The notes under the pieces were generated by a model. That model had not been told where the DNA came from. It worked only from the letters and a program-made list of their open reading frames with translations, and ran no database searches. From Flavipsychrobacter sp. (GTDB lineage: Bacteria; Bacteroidota; Bacteroidia; Chitinophagales; Chitinophagaceae), in assembly GCA_021155965.1 (NCBI GenBank), contig JAJNBJ010000012.1, positions 39,157 to 103,156 of the forward strand: a stretch of DNA of 64,000 nt. Reading direction: 5' to 3'. Positions 1 to 7,635 of this stretch are shown in pieces; positions within the stretch are counted from its first letter, which is position 1; every line of letters begins with the position of its first letter. A program made the translations under genes and the position numbers.

Positions 1-960
1 GTTCTGTGCTTTCTCTTTAATCGCGTAAAAATCCGGTTTTGGTGTTTCCTCCCGTAGATTGGTCAATGCATTCGCCATACTCACAGGCGATATCGCAAAT
101 CGGATATTTATCTTTTCACCTTCTGTGGTATTGAAATCAAAATAGGCTCTTACCTGTGTCCCTGCCATCTCAGGGAAATTTTTTGTCTGGTCAAATTTCC
201 TCCAGAAGCCACGGTACACCTGTTTCTTGCTATTGTTCTGCCAGCCGTATTCTTTAAATGGCTTCGAGAATACCATGGCAAAATAAACAGTGCGCGTGCG
301 TCCCCAGCCATTGGTCTGCCGGTAGCCGGTCACTACAGTATCATTCTCCACACGCATAAAGGTCCACACATTCTTATCAGGGTAATTATATATGCCATAC
401 ACAGCATCCAGTATAATATGCGCATTGTCGCTCTTCGGAAATGTATACTGGTGCACACCCACACGCGTTGTTGCGGTCAGCTCTGCAAGCACATTGTACT
501 TTTCCAGCTTCACCATATAATAACCCGGCTCAGCAACTTCGTTAACATGAGAGAACTCCGAACGGAAGCCGCTTTCAGGATCAGCCGCTGTTCCTGGATT
601 TAATCTTAACAGCCCCACAGTTGGCATAATAAGAAAATCGCCAAGATCAGAATGTCCGGTACCGCTGAAGTGAGTATGCGAAAACCCAACTATCGAATTA
701 TCCTGGTATTGATAGCCCGCGCAATATTTATAAACATCTTTGTTATACTTGCCATTCACCTCATAAGGCAGTGTATCTGTTTCCGGGCTTAGCTGCACAG
801 AACCGAACGGCACTGTCGCACCGGGATAAGTATATCCCATGCGGTCTGTACCAATCAGCGGGTTCACATACTTAATAAGCTGATCGTACTGTGCCATGCA
901 TACACAATGGCACACTAATAGCAGTATAATGGATAACCCTCTTTTCAACTTCATCGCCAT
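1..960 (-). CDS. GH92 family alpha-mannosidase, N-terminal part (runs off the window)
   Basis: Open frame from an ATG at 960 to the window edge, 320 codons with no stop. Residues 1-23 form a signal peptide ending CMAQ. The mature start carries the GH92 hallmarks YVNPLIGT (31-38), a TYPGATVPFG segment (44-53), GFSHTHFSGTG (92-102) and, further on, QTNGWGRTRTVYFA. GH92 enzymes are calcium-dependent exo-alpha-mannosidases, usually exported by Bacteroidota to trim N-glycans or yeast mannan; the family is about 700-760 residues, so the catalytic C-terminal half lies outside the window. An in-frame ATG two codons later (954) is an alternative start. It lies 36 bp downstream of the M28 peptidase on the same strand and may be co-transcribed with it. 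The family is clear; the linkage specificity is not readable from this part. Confidence 0.88.
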   Translation of the reverse strand, partial: MAMKLKRGLSIILLLVCHCVCMAQYDQLIKYVNPLIGTDRMGYTYPGATVPFGSVQLSPETDTLPYEVNGKYNKDVYKYCAGYQYQDNSIVGFSHTHFSGTGHSDLGDFLIMPTVGLLRLNPGTAADPESGFRSEFSHVNEVAEPGYYMVKLEKYNVLAELTATTRVGVHQYTFPKSDNAHIILDAVYGIYNYPDKNVWTFMRVENDTVVTGYRQTNGWGRTRTVYFAMVFSKPFKEYGWQNNSKKQVYRGFWRKFDQTKNFPEMAGTQVRAYFDFNTTEGEKINIRFAISPVSMANALTNLREETPKPDFYAIKEKAQN

Positions 961-973
961 GATCTCATATTTA

Positions 974-997
974 AAGCCCCTTTAGGGGTTTGGGGCT
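974..997. repeat. CCCCTAAAGGGG palindromic repeat, copy C
   Basis: The short gap between the M28 and GH92 genes is almost entirely AGCCCCTTTAGGGGTTTGGGGCT-like sequence. Read on the minus strand it matches the copy at 28211-28238 (CCCCAAACCCCTAAAGGGGCT). It is a dispersed intergenic palindrome with no coding content. Confidence 0.6.
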
Positions 998-2574
998 TAT
1001 CTTCTCCAACTATTGGGTTCATTATTCACTTTGGGCAGCGCTTTGCGTGGCAGTTTTTCATCGCGCATGGCTGTGTGGTAAACGAACGATGCCATGATGA
1101 TAGATGCCTGCATCAGGTCGTTGGCACTGGCACGGTCGTAGCTGTCCATATTGGTGTGGTGCGTGCGGGTGCCGTATTCCAGGCCATCCTGTATGAACTG
1201 GAAGCCCGGTATGCCCACCTCATCAAAAGCTATATGGTCGGTAGAGCCGGTGTTGCGGTAGGTAACTGTGTGCGCGCCAAGGTCTGCAAAAGGTGCCAGC
1301 CATTCTTCAAATATGGGGCGCAGTTCATCATTGCCCTGCAGGTATATGCCGCGTATCTTGCCGCCGCCATTGTCCAGGTTGTAGTAGGCCGATACTTTGC
1401 TGTGCTCCGGTTTCAGTTCCATGGTCAGCCTGTTGCCATAATGGTTCTTCACATACCCGCGCGATCCCAGCAAGCCCTGCTCTTCACCGCTCCATAATAT
1501 TACGCGTATAGTGCGGCGTGGTTTCAGGCCAAGTGTTTTGATTATCCTTACTGCTTCCATAGCAACTGCTACGCCCGTGCCGTTGTCTGTTGTACCCGTA
1601 GATCCATGCCAGCTATCCATATGGCCGCCCAGCATTACCAGTTCTTCTTTCAGTTTAGGATCGGTGCCGGGTATCTCTGCTACCACATTATATTCTATGG
1701 AGTCGGTGGTGAAGAAAGTTGTTTTTGTATCCAGTTCCAGTTTCACTTCTTTATCAGCATCCAGCAAGCGCTGTATTTTGGCTATATGCTCAGCGCCCAT
1801 TTCCAGCTCCGGCAGCACAGGTTTTGCATCCCATGCGCGTGGCGAACCGTTGGATGTGAACACTGTGCCCATAGTGCCACGCCCGCCACTCAGCACAGCT
1901 ATTGCACCTTCCGAGATAAAGAACGAATCGATAGACGAGCGCAGTGCCATGGCTGCAGCCCTTTGGTTGCGCTGCTGCTGGCGTGCTGACGGCGCCGGCG
2001 ATTCATCGTTGTGCGGGTCCAGGCTCATTTTTGCCAGGTCGGCTTCGCTAACCCTGCTGGCGTCAGCGGTAAAGTTGGGGCGTGTATCGCCCGGCGTTCC
2101 CATCACCACTATCCTGCCCCTTAGCTTGCCAGCATATTGCGCCATGTCGGCCATGGTCTCTATCTTCACCATTATTGCGTTGCCGCTTACCAGGCCGTTG
2201 GTGCCGGGTGTCCATGCGCGGGGCACAGCTATCAGGTGCTGGTAGTATGGTGCGGTCATCGCCACATAACACTTATTGATCTCCCACCCTTTGCCAAAGC
2301 CGCCCCATGGCTCTATGGCGGCATTCTCCAGCCCCCAGCTTTGCAGTTTTTCCTTACACCATTTTTCAGCGCTCTTCATCCCCGGCGAACCTGTAAGCCG
2401 CGGCCCGTTCACTTCACAAAGCTCAAACAATGTCTGCATCACTTTCGAATTACCAAATCCCTCATTTTTGATGAGCATGATGGTGCGGAGGTCTGCCTTC
2501 TCGGCATTATCACCTTTGAATGATATGAGGATGAGCGCAAATGCTGCCAGTAATGCTATGGTAAGTCTATGCAT
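997..2574 (-). CDS. M28 family zinc metallopeptidase (carboxypeptidase Q-like), secreted
   Basis: 525 residues. A signal peptide or membrane anchor covers 1-20. A PA-like insert (about 125-250) precedes the catalytic part. The di-zinc site of family M28 is visible: HMDSW (H318, D320), TTDNGTG (D330), SGEEQGLLGS (catalytic and metal-binding E364/E365), then a late HHTNMDSYD segment that supplies the distal His. This order matches M28 aminopeptidases/carboxypeptidase Q, which remove single residues from peptides; export implies nutritional peptide degradation in the periplasm or outside. Family length is about 450-550, so the protein is complete. It probably heads a two-gene unit with the GH92 gene, since only a short palindromic repeat separates them. 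Confidence 0.88.
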   Translation of the reverse strand: MHRLTIALLAAFALILISFKGDNAEKADLRTIMLIKNEGFGNSKVMQTLFELCEVNGPRLTGSPGMKSAEKWCKEKLQSWGLENAAIEPWGGFGKGWEINKCYVAMTAPYYQHLIAVPRAWTPGTNGLVSGNAIMVKIETMADMAQYAGKLRGRIVVMGTPGDTRPNFTADASRVSEADLAKMSLDPHNDESPAPSARQQQRNQRAAAMALRSSIDSFFISEGAIAVLSGGRGTMGTVFTSNGSPRAWDAKPVLPELEMGAEHIAKIQRLLDADKEVKLELDTKTTFFTTDSIEYNVVAEIPGTDPKLKEELVMLGGHMDSWHGSTGTTDNGTGVAVAMEAVRIIKTLGLKPRRTIRVILWSGEEQGLLGSRGYVKNHYGNRLTMELKPEHSKVSAYYNLDNGGGKIRGIYLQGNDELRPIFEEWLAPFADLGAHTVTYRNTGSTDHIAFDEVGIPGFQFIQDGLEYGTRTHHTNMDSYDRASANDLMQASIIMASFVYHTAMRDEKLPRKALPKVNNEPNSWRR

Positions 2575-2652
2575 AAATTTGTATTTGTGCGGAAAGTAAT
2601 AAAACGGATGATGATTTCAGAATTTTCAGGGTGTGTGTGCTCATTTTTTCAA

Positions 2653-2785
2653 TTTTTTTTGTAACAACACTTGCATTTATAATATACTGTTTAACAACTA
2701 CACTATACATTTTTATTTGCGCACTACTTGCGCACTTTTTGCCCGCCCGGCCAGCCGTTCGGACGGGCGCACTTTGTGATTGATT
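2653..2785. repeat. Composite dispersed repeat, module 1 (copy at 36148-36254)
   Basis: TTTTTTTTGTAACAACA at 2653-2669 matches 36148-36164, and GCGCACTTTGTGATTGATT at 2767-2785 matches 36236-36254. Between them both copies carry TGCGCA hexamers at 11-bp steps. This copy has an extra GC-rich hairpin (2741-2766) inserted immediately before GCGCAC, which the other copy lacks at that point. Confidence 0.6.
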
Positions 2786-2896
2786 CCCAATAGGCTTGTA
2801 CCTAAATGGGTTTATACTTGTTTGTCATCCTGAACAAGCGCTCAGGTGTGTGCCTTGGTGCGCAGTGAAGCCCGTCCGAACGGCATGGCCGGGCGG
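2743..2896. repeat. Inverted pair of GC-rich elements (26/27 bp)
   Basis: 2743-2768 (CCGCCCGGCC then AGCCGTTCGGACGGGC) and 2870-2896 are reverse complements with one single-base gap, bracketing about 100 bp. A shortened hairpin of the same type occurs at 36121-36143. The geometry recalls a MITE or an extragenic palindromic element, but no target duplication or transposase was seen. Confidence 0.5.
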
Positions 2897-2952
2897 AAAT
2901 CTATACTCGCGAGTATAGCCCCTTCTTTCCTGCCAATGACAGCGAAGTGTAA

Positions 2953-3059
2953 CCATGTAAAGTTCGCAAGAGTTTTTTTGTTAGAAAAATCAAAGATCCT
3001 TGACGGTACAGAAACAGTACCCAAGGTTTTGGGATGTAATACCAGCGCAGGTTTGAGCA
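2953..3059. repeat. Composite dispersed repeat, module 2 (copy at 36416-36522)
   Basis: Shares ATGTAAAGTTC, CCTTGACGGTAC then GAAACAGTACC, GGTTTTGG, ATGTA and GGTTTGAGC in the same order and nearly the same spacing with 36416-36522. The GACGGTAC/GTACC part folds into a hairpin in both copies. It is non-coding. Confidence 0.6.
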
Positions 3060-3206
3060 GGTTTTAAGGTTTTAGAATTTTACAGAATTTGTGAAGACAC
3101 ACCTAACCCCTATCAAGCGGGGAAGTGATGAATGTCCTACGCGAGGAGACCCAAATATGGTGGGTTGCTTTGTTCCTGCCAACGACCGGAAGTTTATTTT
3201 AAGTGT

Positions 3207-4172
3207 TTATTTAGTAAGGTTATTCAACTGTGCTTTGAATTGTGCGGGGTCTGTTTCGAAAAGTGTGACGGTGTAGGTTTCTCCTGTTTTTGGAGTGGCG
3301 GCTGTGACTCCGGCGTAGAAGCGATCATTAACTAAGCCATAAAAAATAAAATGTACAGGACAGTTAAAAAAATCAAAATTGAAGTTCATATCAAGGCCAC
3401 GAAACGGGCCATTATAAACAGCTTTAAAATTGTCGACCAGAATGAACCCACGCAGATAAGGTAAACTACCTGGAGTGATGCCGGATATAACCACATTCAC
3501 CGTAATTTTCTGGTATTGATATAAGCCTGCAAATTTACCTTTGAGGAATACGTCTGCGTTAATATATCGTAAGCTATCTGAAATAATAGTAACAGTATCT
3601 CCATTATAAATAATGGCTCTGATCCCTCCACCTGAATCTGTTCTTTTCCAGTTGACTTTATTGTCTGCAGATGGCGGGTTGGCAGTACCTGCAAAAAATT
3701 CCATACCCTTAACAGTGTCTTTGTCTTTTGGAATAGTGGCAGAGACAGTGCAGCCTCCGGACTTTAGATAAATTGGCTGTCCTGCAAGGGTCGCTTTTAT
3801 AGATATTTCGCCGCCTGATAGCAGAGGCTCATCATCACTTACAGGCAGCATCTTCGAAAATATCATATCCCCTTTCTTCAGGTATTCGGCTACTTCAAAC
3901 TGCACGTTAGTGGTAACGGCATTGCCTGCGGCATCCTGCAGGCAGTTGGGGGGTATCACATAGCGTGTGCCGCTGGTGCCATAGAATGTGCCGCCGGTGC
4001 CGCCATTAACAGTTACGTATTTTGGTTTCACTTCCAGCATCTGGTAGATGGCATCCATTGAGGAATAGGTACTGAAGGTGGAGGTAGTTGAGGGTAAGGT
4101 TTCCGGCTTTTTGCAGGAAGCGACAACTATGCAAAATGCAGCGACCGCAAGTATATTCTTTGTCATGTTCAT
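3207..4172 (-). CDS. Putative lipoprotein, tandem paralogue B
   Basis: 321 residues with a lipoprotein signal (hydrophobic stretch ending VVASC, Cys near residue 20). It has the same length as its upstream neighbour at 4178-5143. The two share the lipobox-proximal segment, the GGTFYGTSGTRYVIPPNCLQD region, EVAEYLKKGDMIFS, and the C-terminal RFYAGVTAATPKTGE and TVTLFETDPAQFKAQLNN. The middle (about 170-290) diverges. A GTxYxIPPNxxxDxxGN pattern followed by a 'dMI ... SGGE' segment is common in uncharacterised Bacteroidota surface lipoproteins with beta-sandwich folds; that comparison is from memory. It lies 5 bp after the paralogue, so it is surely co-transcribed. Function unknown. Confidence 0.8.
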   Translation of the reverse strand: MNMTKNILAVAAFCIVVASCKKPETLPSTTSTFSTYSSMDAIYQMLEVKPKYVTVNGGTGGTFYGTSGTRYVIPPNCLQDAAGNAVTTNVQFEVAEYLKKGDMIFSKMLPVSDDEPLLSGGEISIKATLAGQPIYLKSGGCTVSATIPKDKDTVKGMEFFAGTANPPSADNKVNWKRTDSGGGIRAIIYNGDTVTIISDSLRYINADVFLKGKFAGLYQYQKITVNVVISGITPGSLPYLRGFILVDNFKAVYNGPFRGLDMNFNFDFFNCPVHFIFYGLVNDRFYAGVTAATPKTGETYTVTLFETDPAQFKAQLNNLTK

Positions 4173-4177
4173 AATGT

Positions 4178-5143
4178 TTACTTAGTAAGGTTATTTAATT
4201 GTGCTTTGAATTGAGCAGGGTCTGTTTCGAAGAGAGTGACTGTATAGTTCTCCCCTGTTTTTGGTGTAGCGGCAGTGACACCAGCGTAGAAGCGTTTATT
4301 TATAAGCGCGTATGATACAAAATGCACTGGAATGTCGGGCACATGATGTTCTGAATAAACATTATCTACAGGGCCACCATACCAACTACAATTCCAAAAG
4401 CTTTTATAATTGTCATAGAACGCATAGGTATGTAGTTCGTCTGTCGACGTAAGTGTGGCATTGGATGCCATAATAGTAATTTTAAAGGTTTGATACTTCC
4501 AACCCGAAAGACCAAGTCTGTCTGCATTGCAGAACCTGAAGCTATCTGATATAATTTCCAAGGTATCCTTGATTCTGTCGAAGGGCTTAACTATAGGCCT
4601 GACAATACCCGCTGAATCATTTTTCTTCCAATTCACCTTATTCTTTATTGAGTCTGGCCCTGGCCTTCCTGCAAAAAACTCCATCCCATCAGTAGTGTCC
4701 CCATTTCTTGGAATATTTGCCAGGCAAGTACAACCCGGTTTCAAATAAATTTTCTGCCCGGATAAGGTTGCGCTTATATAAAACTCCCCGCCAGAGATCA
4801 GTTCATTATTGTCACTTTGAGGCAACACACCCGAAAAAATCATATCACCCTTCTTCAGGTATTCAGCTACTTCAAATTGCACGCTGGCGATAACAGGGTT
4901 GCCTGCGCCATCCTGCAGGCAGTTGGGCGGTATCACGTAGCGTGTGCCACTGGTGCCATAGAAGGTGCCTCCGGTGCCGCCATTAACAGTTACGTATTTT
5001 GGTTTCACTTCCAGCATCTGGTAGATGGTATCCATTGAGGAGTAGGTACTGAAGGTGGAGGTGGTTGAGGGTAAGGTTTCCGGCTTTTTGCATGATGCTA
5101 TGAGGACAATAACACCTGCGCAAAGGAGTAATATATTTTTCAT
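4178..5143 (-). CDS. Putative lipoprotein, tandem paralogue A
   Basis: 321 residues from the ATG at 5143, which gives a clean lipoprotein signal MKNILLLCAGVIVLIASC (Cys 18). An upstream in-frame start at 5227 would add 28 residues that destroy the signal, so it was rejected. Conservation with the downstream paralogue is strongest over residues about 18-110 and the last 40. Over residues about 20-55 the DNA is nearly identical, while the centre differs, which suggests a recent duplication homogenised at the ends by gene conversion. A TACTTTTG box (5169-5176, minus) lies upstream. Probably an outer-membrane or periplasmic lipoprotein; no function recognised. Confidence 0.8.
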   Translation of the reverse strand: MKNILLLCAGVIVLIASCKKPETLPSTTSTFSTYSSMDTIYQMLEVKPKYVTVNGGTGGTFYGTSGTRYVIPPNCLQDGAGNPVIASVQFEVAEYLKKGDMIFSGVLPQSDNNELISGGEFYISATLSGQKIYLKPGCTCLANIPRNGDTTDGMEFFAGRPGPDSIKNKVNWKKNDSAGIVRPIVKPFDRIKDTLEIISDSFRFCNADRLGLSGWKYQTFKITIMASNATLTSTDELHTYAFYDNYKSFWNCSWYGGPVDNVYSEHHVPDIPVHFVSYALINKRFYAGVTAATPKTGENYTVTLFETDPAQFKAQLNNLTK

Positions 5144-5168
5144 AAAGCTGATTTTTATGTTATAGTAG

Positions 5169-5176
5169 CAAAAGTA
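5169..5176 (-). promoter_or_regulatory. Candidate -7 box for the tandem lipoproteins
   Basis: TACTTTTG on the minus strand fits the Bacteroidota consensus TAnnTTTG, 25 bp upstream of the ATG at 5143. No well-spaced -33 TTG was found, so this is tentative. Confidence 0.35.
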
Positions 5177-5351
5177 GTGCCGGATTTGCACAAAAAAATA
5201 GGTATAAATACCCATTTTTCGTTGCAAAGCCGGCCCGTTTGTAACCAGGGGTTAATAGACTCGCTTCTTTTGATAAAGATCCCCTCCTTCCTTGCTTTCT
5301 GCCAATACATCTCCACTAGTCGAAAGGTCTCGCTTGCGAAACATACAACTT

Positions 5352-5469
5352 TTCACTGGCCCAAGTCTGTAGCACAGCATTGAGCGCAGCAGACTTGTGC
5401 CTCCCAATCCTTCACTGACCCAAGTCTGTAGTACAGCATTGAGCGTGGCAGACTTCTACCTCCCGATCT
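5352..5469. repeat. Two tandem 59-bp units
   Basis: Units 5352-5410 and 5411-5469 differ at only a handful of positions. Each contains CCCAAGTCTGTAG and GCAGACTT; AAGTCTG and CAGACTT are inverted within the unit, so each can fold as a stem-loop. No gene was found in any frame. Confidence 0.65.
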
Positions 5470-5826
5470 CTCAGGTCTGCAACCGGCATCGGAACGGCGA
5501 AATTGAGGATCTGGTGTCTCAGTTTAAAAATTATGTAAACATGAATCGGCAATTATTTTATATCTTGTTTGCAAAGTTTGCCGCATGAAATATATACTCC
5601 TCTTTGGTCTGCCTGACACTAGAGAACTTGGTATTTTATCGCTCATTGTGTTTTTGCTGGTTTTCTTTAAGTTGGCGCGATGGCATGAGCAAAGTAAAAA
5701 TAATAAATAAGGGCGCTGCCTGGAGTTATTTTCTGCAACAGCCTCACACAAATCCCTCACAAAAAAGCGCCAAAAAATTCATACCATAAATCAGCTCAAA
5801 ACTGCGCCCCTGCTGCAAAGTATTTT

Positions 5827-5880
5827 CCATGACGGTACTATTTTAGTACCGTGACGGTACAGTTTTCTGTACCGTCATGG
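5827..5880. repeat. 54-bp nested palindrome of GACGGTAC hairpins
   Basis: Outer arms CCATGACGGTAC (5827-5838) and GTACCGTCATGG (5869-5880) are perfect inverted repeats. Inside, GACGGTACT-ATTTT-AGTACCGT and GACGGTACAG-TTTT-CTGTACCGTC form two adjacent smaller hairpins. The same GACGGTAC stem occurs at 3001-3021 and 36462-36484. Confidence 0.7.
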
Positions 5881-6163
5881 TTTTCCCATTTTTTCCCTCC
5901 GGAAATTGATACGAACTTTACTTAGTGCAAGAAAATTTTGAACAAAATGCAACACAGCTTAAAATATATGCGGACTTATTCCCCCTTTAGAAGCGGGTGG
6001 CCTTTAGGACGGGGGATGTTGACGGGGACATTGATGCCGGCAGATCGGAGATATATCAGGTGGTTAACTCGCTCATTGCCGGCATGTGATCCTAACACGG
6101 AAGTGCATAACAATATAAACCTATTAGAAACCAGACTTACGACTTATGACTCACGACTAAAAA

Positions 6164-6223
6164 TGCGCAAAGAATGCGCAAAAGTGCGCAAGAAATGCGC
6201 AAATAGTGCGCAAATAGTGCGCA
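6164..6223. repeat. Six TGCGCA hexamers at one-helical-turn spacing
   Basis: TGCGCA starts at 6164, 6175, 6185, 6196, 6207 and 6218, i.e. steps of 11, 10, 11, 11 and 11 bp; the cleanest unit is TGCGCAAATAG. Shorter arrays with the same 11-bp step occur at 2718/2729 and 36213/36224/36235. It ends 65 bp before the -33 element of the M16 promoter. The period is too short for CRISPR. Confidence 0.7.
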
Positions 6224-6288
6224 AAAAAAATTTGATAAGATATTATGAACCAATCACTTAAACAAAAAGCCGTCTCCCACACAAAAAA

Positions 6289-6318
6289 TTGTGCAAAAGC
6301 GCATTTCAGTTAACTTTG
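6289..6318 (+). promoter_or_regulatory. Promoter of the M16 peptidase gene
   Basis: TTG at 6289-6291 and TAACTTTG at 6311-6318 are separated by 19 bp, matching the Bacteroidota primary-sigma consensus (-33 TTG, -7 TAnnTTTG). The ATG is 19 bp beyond the -7 box. Confidence 0.6.
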
Positions 6319-6337
6319 GCAACACAAAAAACAGATC

Positions 6338-7576
6338 ATGCTTCAGTTCGAACGGTTTACATTGAATAATGGGTTAAGGGTACTGGTACATATTGATAAA
6401 GCTACCCCAATGGTGGCTATGAATATACTGTATGATGTAGGCGCACGCGATGAGGAGGCCAACCGCACCGGCTTTGCACACCTGTTCGAGCACCTGATGT
6501 TTGGCGGCAGCATGAATATACCCGTATATGATGAGCCGCTGCAAATGGCAGGCGGCGAGAATAATGCCTACACCACCAACGATATTACCAACTACCACCT
6601 GCAGATTCCGCTCAAAAATATAGAGACCGCCTTCTGGCTGGAGAGCGACCGCATGCTATCCCTCGCCTTCAGCGAAAAAAGCCTCGATGTGCAGCGCAAA
6701 GTGGTGTGCGAGGAATTCAAAGAGCACTACCTGAACAAACCATACGGCGATGCATGGCACCTGATGCGCAAGATCGCATACAAGCAGCACCCCTACCAGT
6801 GGCCAACCATAGGCATGAACCTGGAACAGATAGAGACAGCCCAACTGGACGATGTGAAAGCCTTTTTTTATAAGCACTACAACCCCTTGAACGCTGTGAT
6901 GTGTGTAGCCGGCAATATCACCGTGAAGCAGGTAAAAGAATTATCAGAAAGATGGTTTGGCAATATACCCTCCGGCGATAAATACGTTCGTAATGTAGCT
7001 GCAGAGCCTGCGCAACAGGAAGCACGCACACAAACCGTGCATGCAGATGTGCCGCTGGATGCGTTGTACAAAGCATGGCACATAGGCCCAAGGCTTACCC
7101 CACCCTACTATGCCACTGACCTGATAACAGAGATAATGGGCAGCGGCTTTGCATCGCGCCTGTACCAGCGGCTGGTAAAAGAAGAGCAGTTGTTCAGCAA
7201 CATCAACTGCTACCACACAGGCAGCCTGGATCCCGGGCTGGTAGTGATAGAAGGAAAGATACGCGAAGGCAAAAGCATAGAAGCAGCCAACGAAGCTGTG
7301 GAGGCCGAACTGGCAAAGCTTGTAGCCGGTGGCGTAACCGACGATGAACTGCAAAAAGCAAAAAATAAAATAGAGGCAATGATCGCCTTTGAAGATATGA
7401 CACTGCTGAGCCGCGCCAACAACCTCGCCTTCTACGAGCTCATGGGCGATGCCGCAATGATCAATAAAGAATGGGACCACTACCAATCCGTAACAAAAGA
7501 TTTCCTCCGGGAAACCGCGCAACAAATTTTCAGAACAGAGAATAGCAACACACTATTCTACAAAAAGAAAACATAA
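6338..7576 (+). CDS. M16 family zinc metallopeptidase (pitrilysin/MPP-like)
   Basis: 412 residues. The inverted zinc motif HLFEH (H48, E51, H52) is followed about 75 residues later by the third-ligand region VVCEEFKEHY (E125-E129), which defines an active M16 subunit. The second, inactive-type half follows (WHIGPRLTPPYYATDL, then GSGFASRLYQRLVKE, the usual substrate-clamp segment). Length is normal for single-domain-pair bacterial M16 proteins. No signal peptide is evident, so it may act in the cytoplasm, although many Bacteroidota relatives are exported. It stands alone, with its own promoter and convergent to ftsZ. The substrate is unknown. Confidence 0.88.
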   Translation: MLQFERFTLNNGLRVLVHIDKATPMVAMNILYDVGARDEEANRTGFAHLFEHLMFGGSMNIPVYDEPLQMAGGENNAYTTNDITNYHLQIPLKNIETAFWLESDRMLSLAFSEKSLDVQRKVVCEEFKEHYLNKPYGDAWHLMRKIAYKQHPYQWPTIGMNLEQIETAQLDDVKAFFYKHYNPLNAVMCVAGNITVKQVKELSERWFGNIPSGDKYVRNVAAEPAQQEARTQTVHADVPLDALYKAWHIGPRLTPPYYATDLITEIMGSGFASRLYQRLVKEEQLFSNINCYHTGSLDPGLVVIEGKIREGKSIEAANEAVEAELAKLVAGGVTDDELQKAKNKIEAMIAFEDMTLLSRANNLAFYELMGDAAMINKEWDHYQSVTKDFLRETAQQIFRTENSNTLFYKKKT

Positions 7577-7604
7577 AAAAATGCTCCCGTTAGAAAACGG
7601 GAGC
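7573..7604 (-). terminator. Terminator of the dcw operon
   Basis: A perfect stem GCTCCCGT/ACGGGAGC (7583-7604) with a 6-nt loop is followed on the minus strand by an A+T tail reading ATTTTTTAT. It lies between the convergent M16 and ftsZ genes. The U-tract polarity fits ftsZ transcription best. Confidence 0.75.
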
Positions 7605-7635
7605 CTACGCAATATAAATAAACAAAAGAAACAAC

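Larger units (their letters stand above)
2575..3206. other. 632-bp intergenic region built of repeat modules
   Basis: No credible gene. It holds, in order: a T8GTAACAACA module (2653-2669), two TGCGCA hexamers 11 bp apart (2718, 2729), a GC-rich inverted pair (2743-2768 with 2870-2896), GCGCACTTTGTGATTGATT (2767-2785), a perfect 18-bp palindrome CTATACTCGCGAGTATAG (2901-2918), a second module (2953-3059) containing GACGGTACAGAAACAGTACC, and a degenerate CCCCT...AGCGGGG stretch near 3106-3122. Several of these recur in the same order at 36148-36522. The open frames here on both strands are by-products of the repeats. Confidence 0.7.
5144..6337. other. 1.2-kb intergenic region with several repeat types
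   Basis: This gap between divergent genes holds no convincing gene. Visible content: a promoter box at 5169-5176 (minus), two 59-bp tandem units (5352-5469), a nested GACGGTAC palindrome (5827-5880), a degenerate CCCCCTTTAG...GGGGGA element (5980-6017), an ACTTACGACTTATGACTCACGAC micro-repeat (about 6133-6157), six helically spaced TGCGCA hexamers (6164-6223) and the M16 promoter (6289-6318). I see no feature in about 5480-5820. Confidence 0.65.

Noticed and set aside
2842..3067. Open frames of 60-73 codons on both strands
   Set aside because: They lie inside the composite repeat that recurs at 36 kb, overlap each other on opposite strands and have no recognisable protein features.
5144..5227. 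Longer N-terminus for the lipoprotein at 4178-5143
   Set aside because: It would place 28 mostly aromatic and polar residues before the lipoprotein signal and run through the candidate promoter box.
6164..6223. CRISPR array
   Set aside because: The repeat unit is 11 bp with no variable spacers of 25-45 bp and no cas genes are present.
5938..6261. 107-codon open frame upstream of the M16 gene
   Set aside because: Its second half is the translated TGCGCA array (repeated C-A-K/N patterns) and its first half a degenerate palindrome; no start signal was found.
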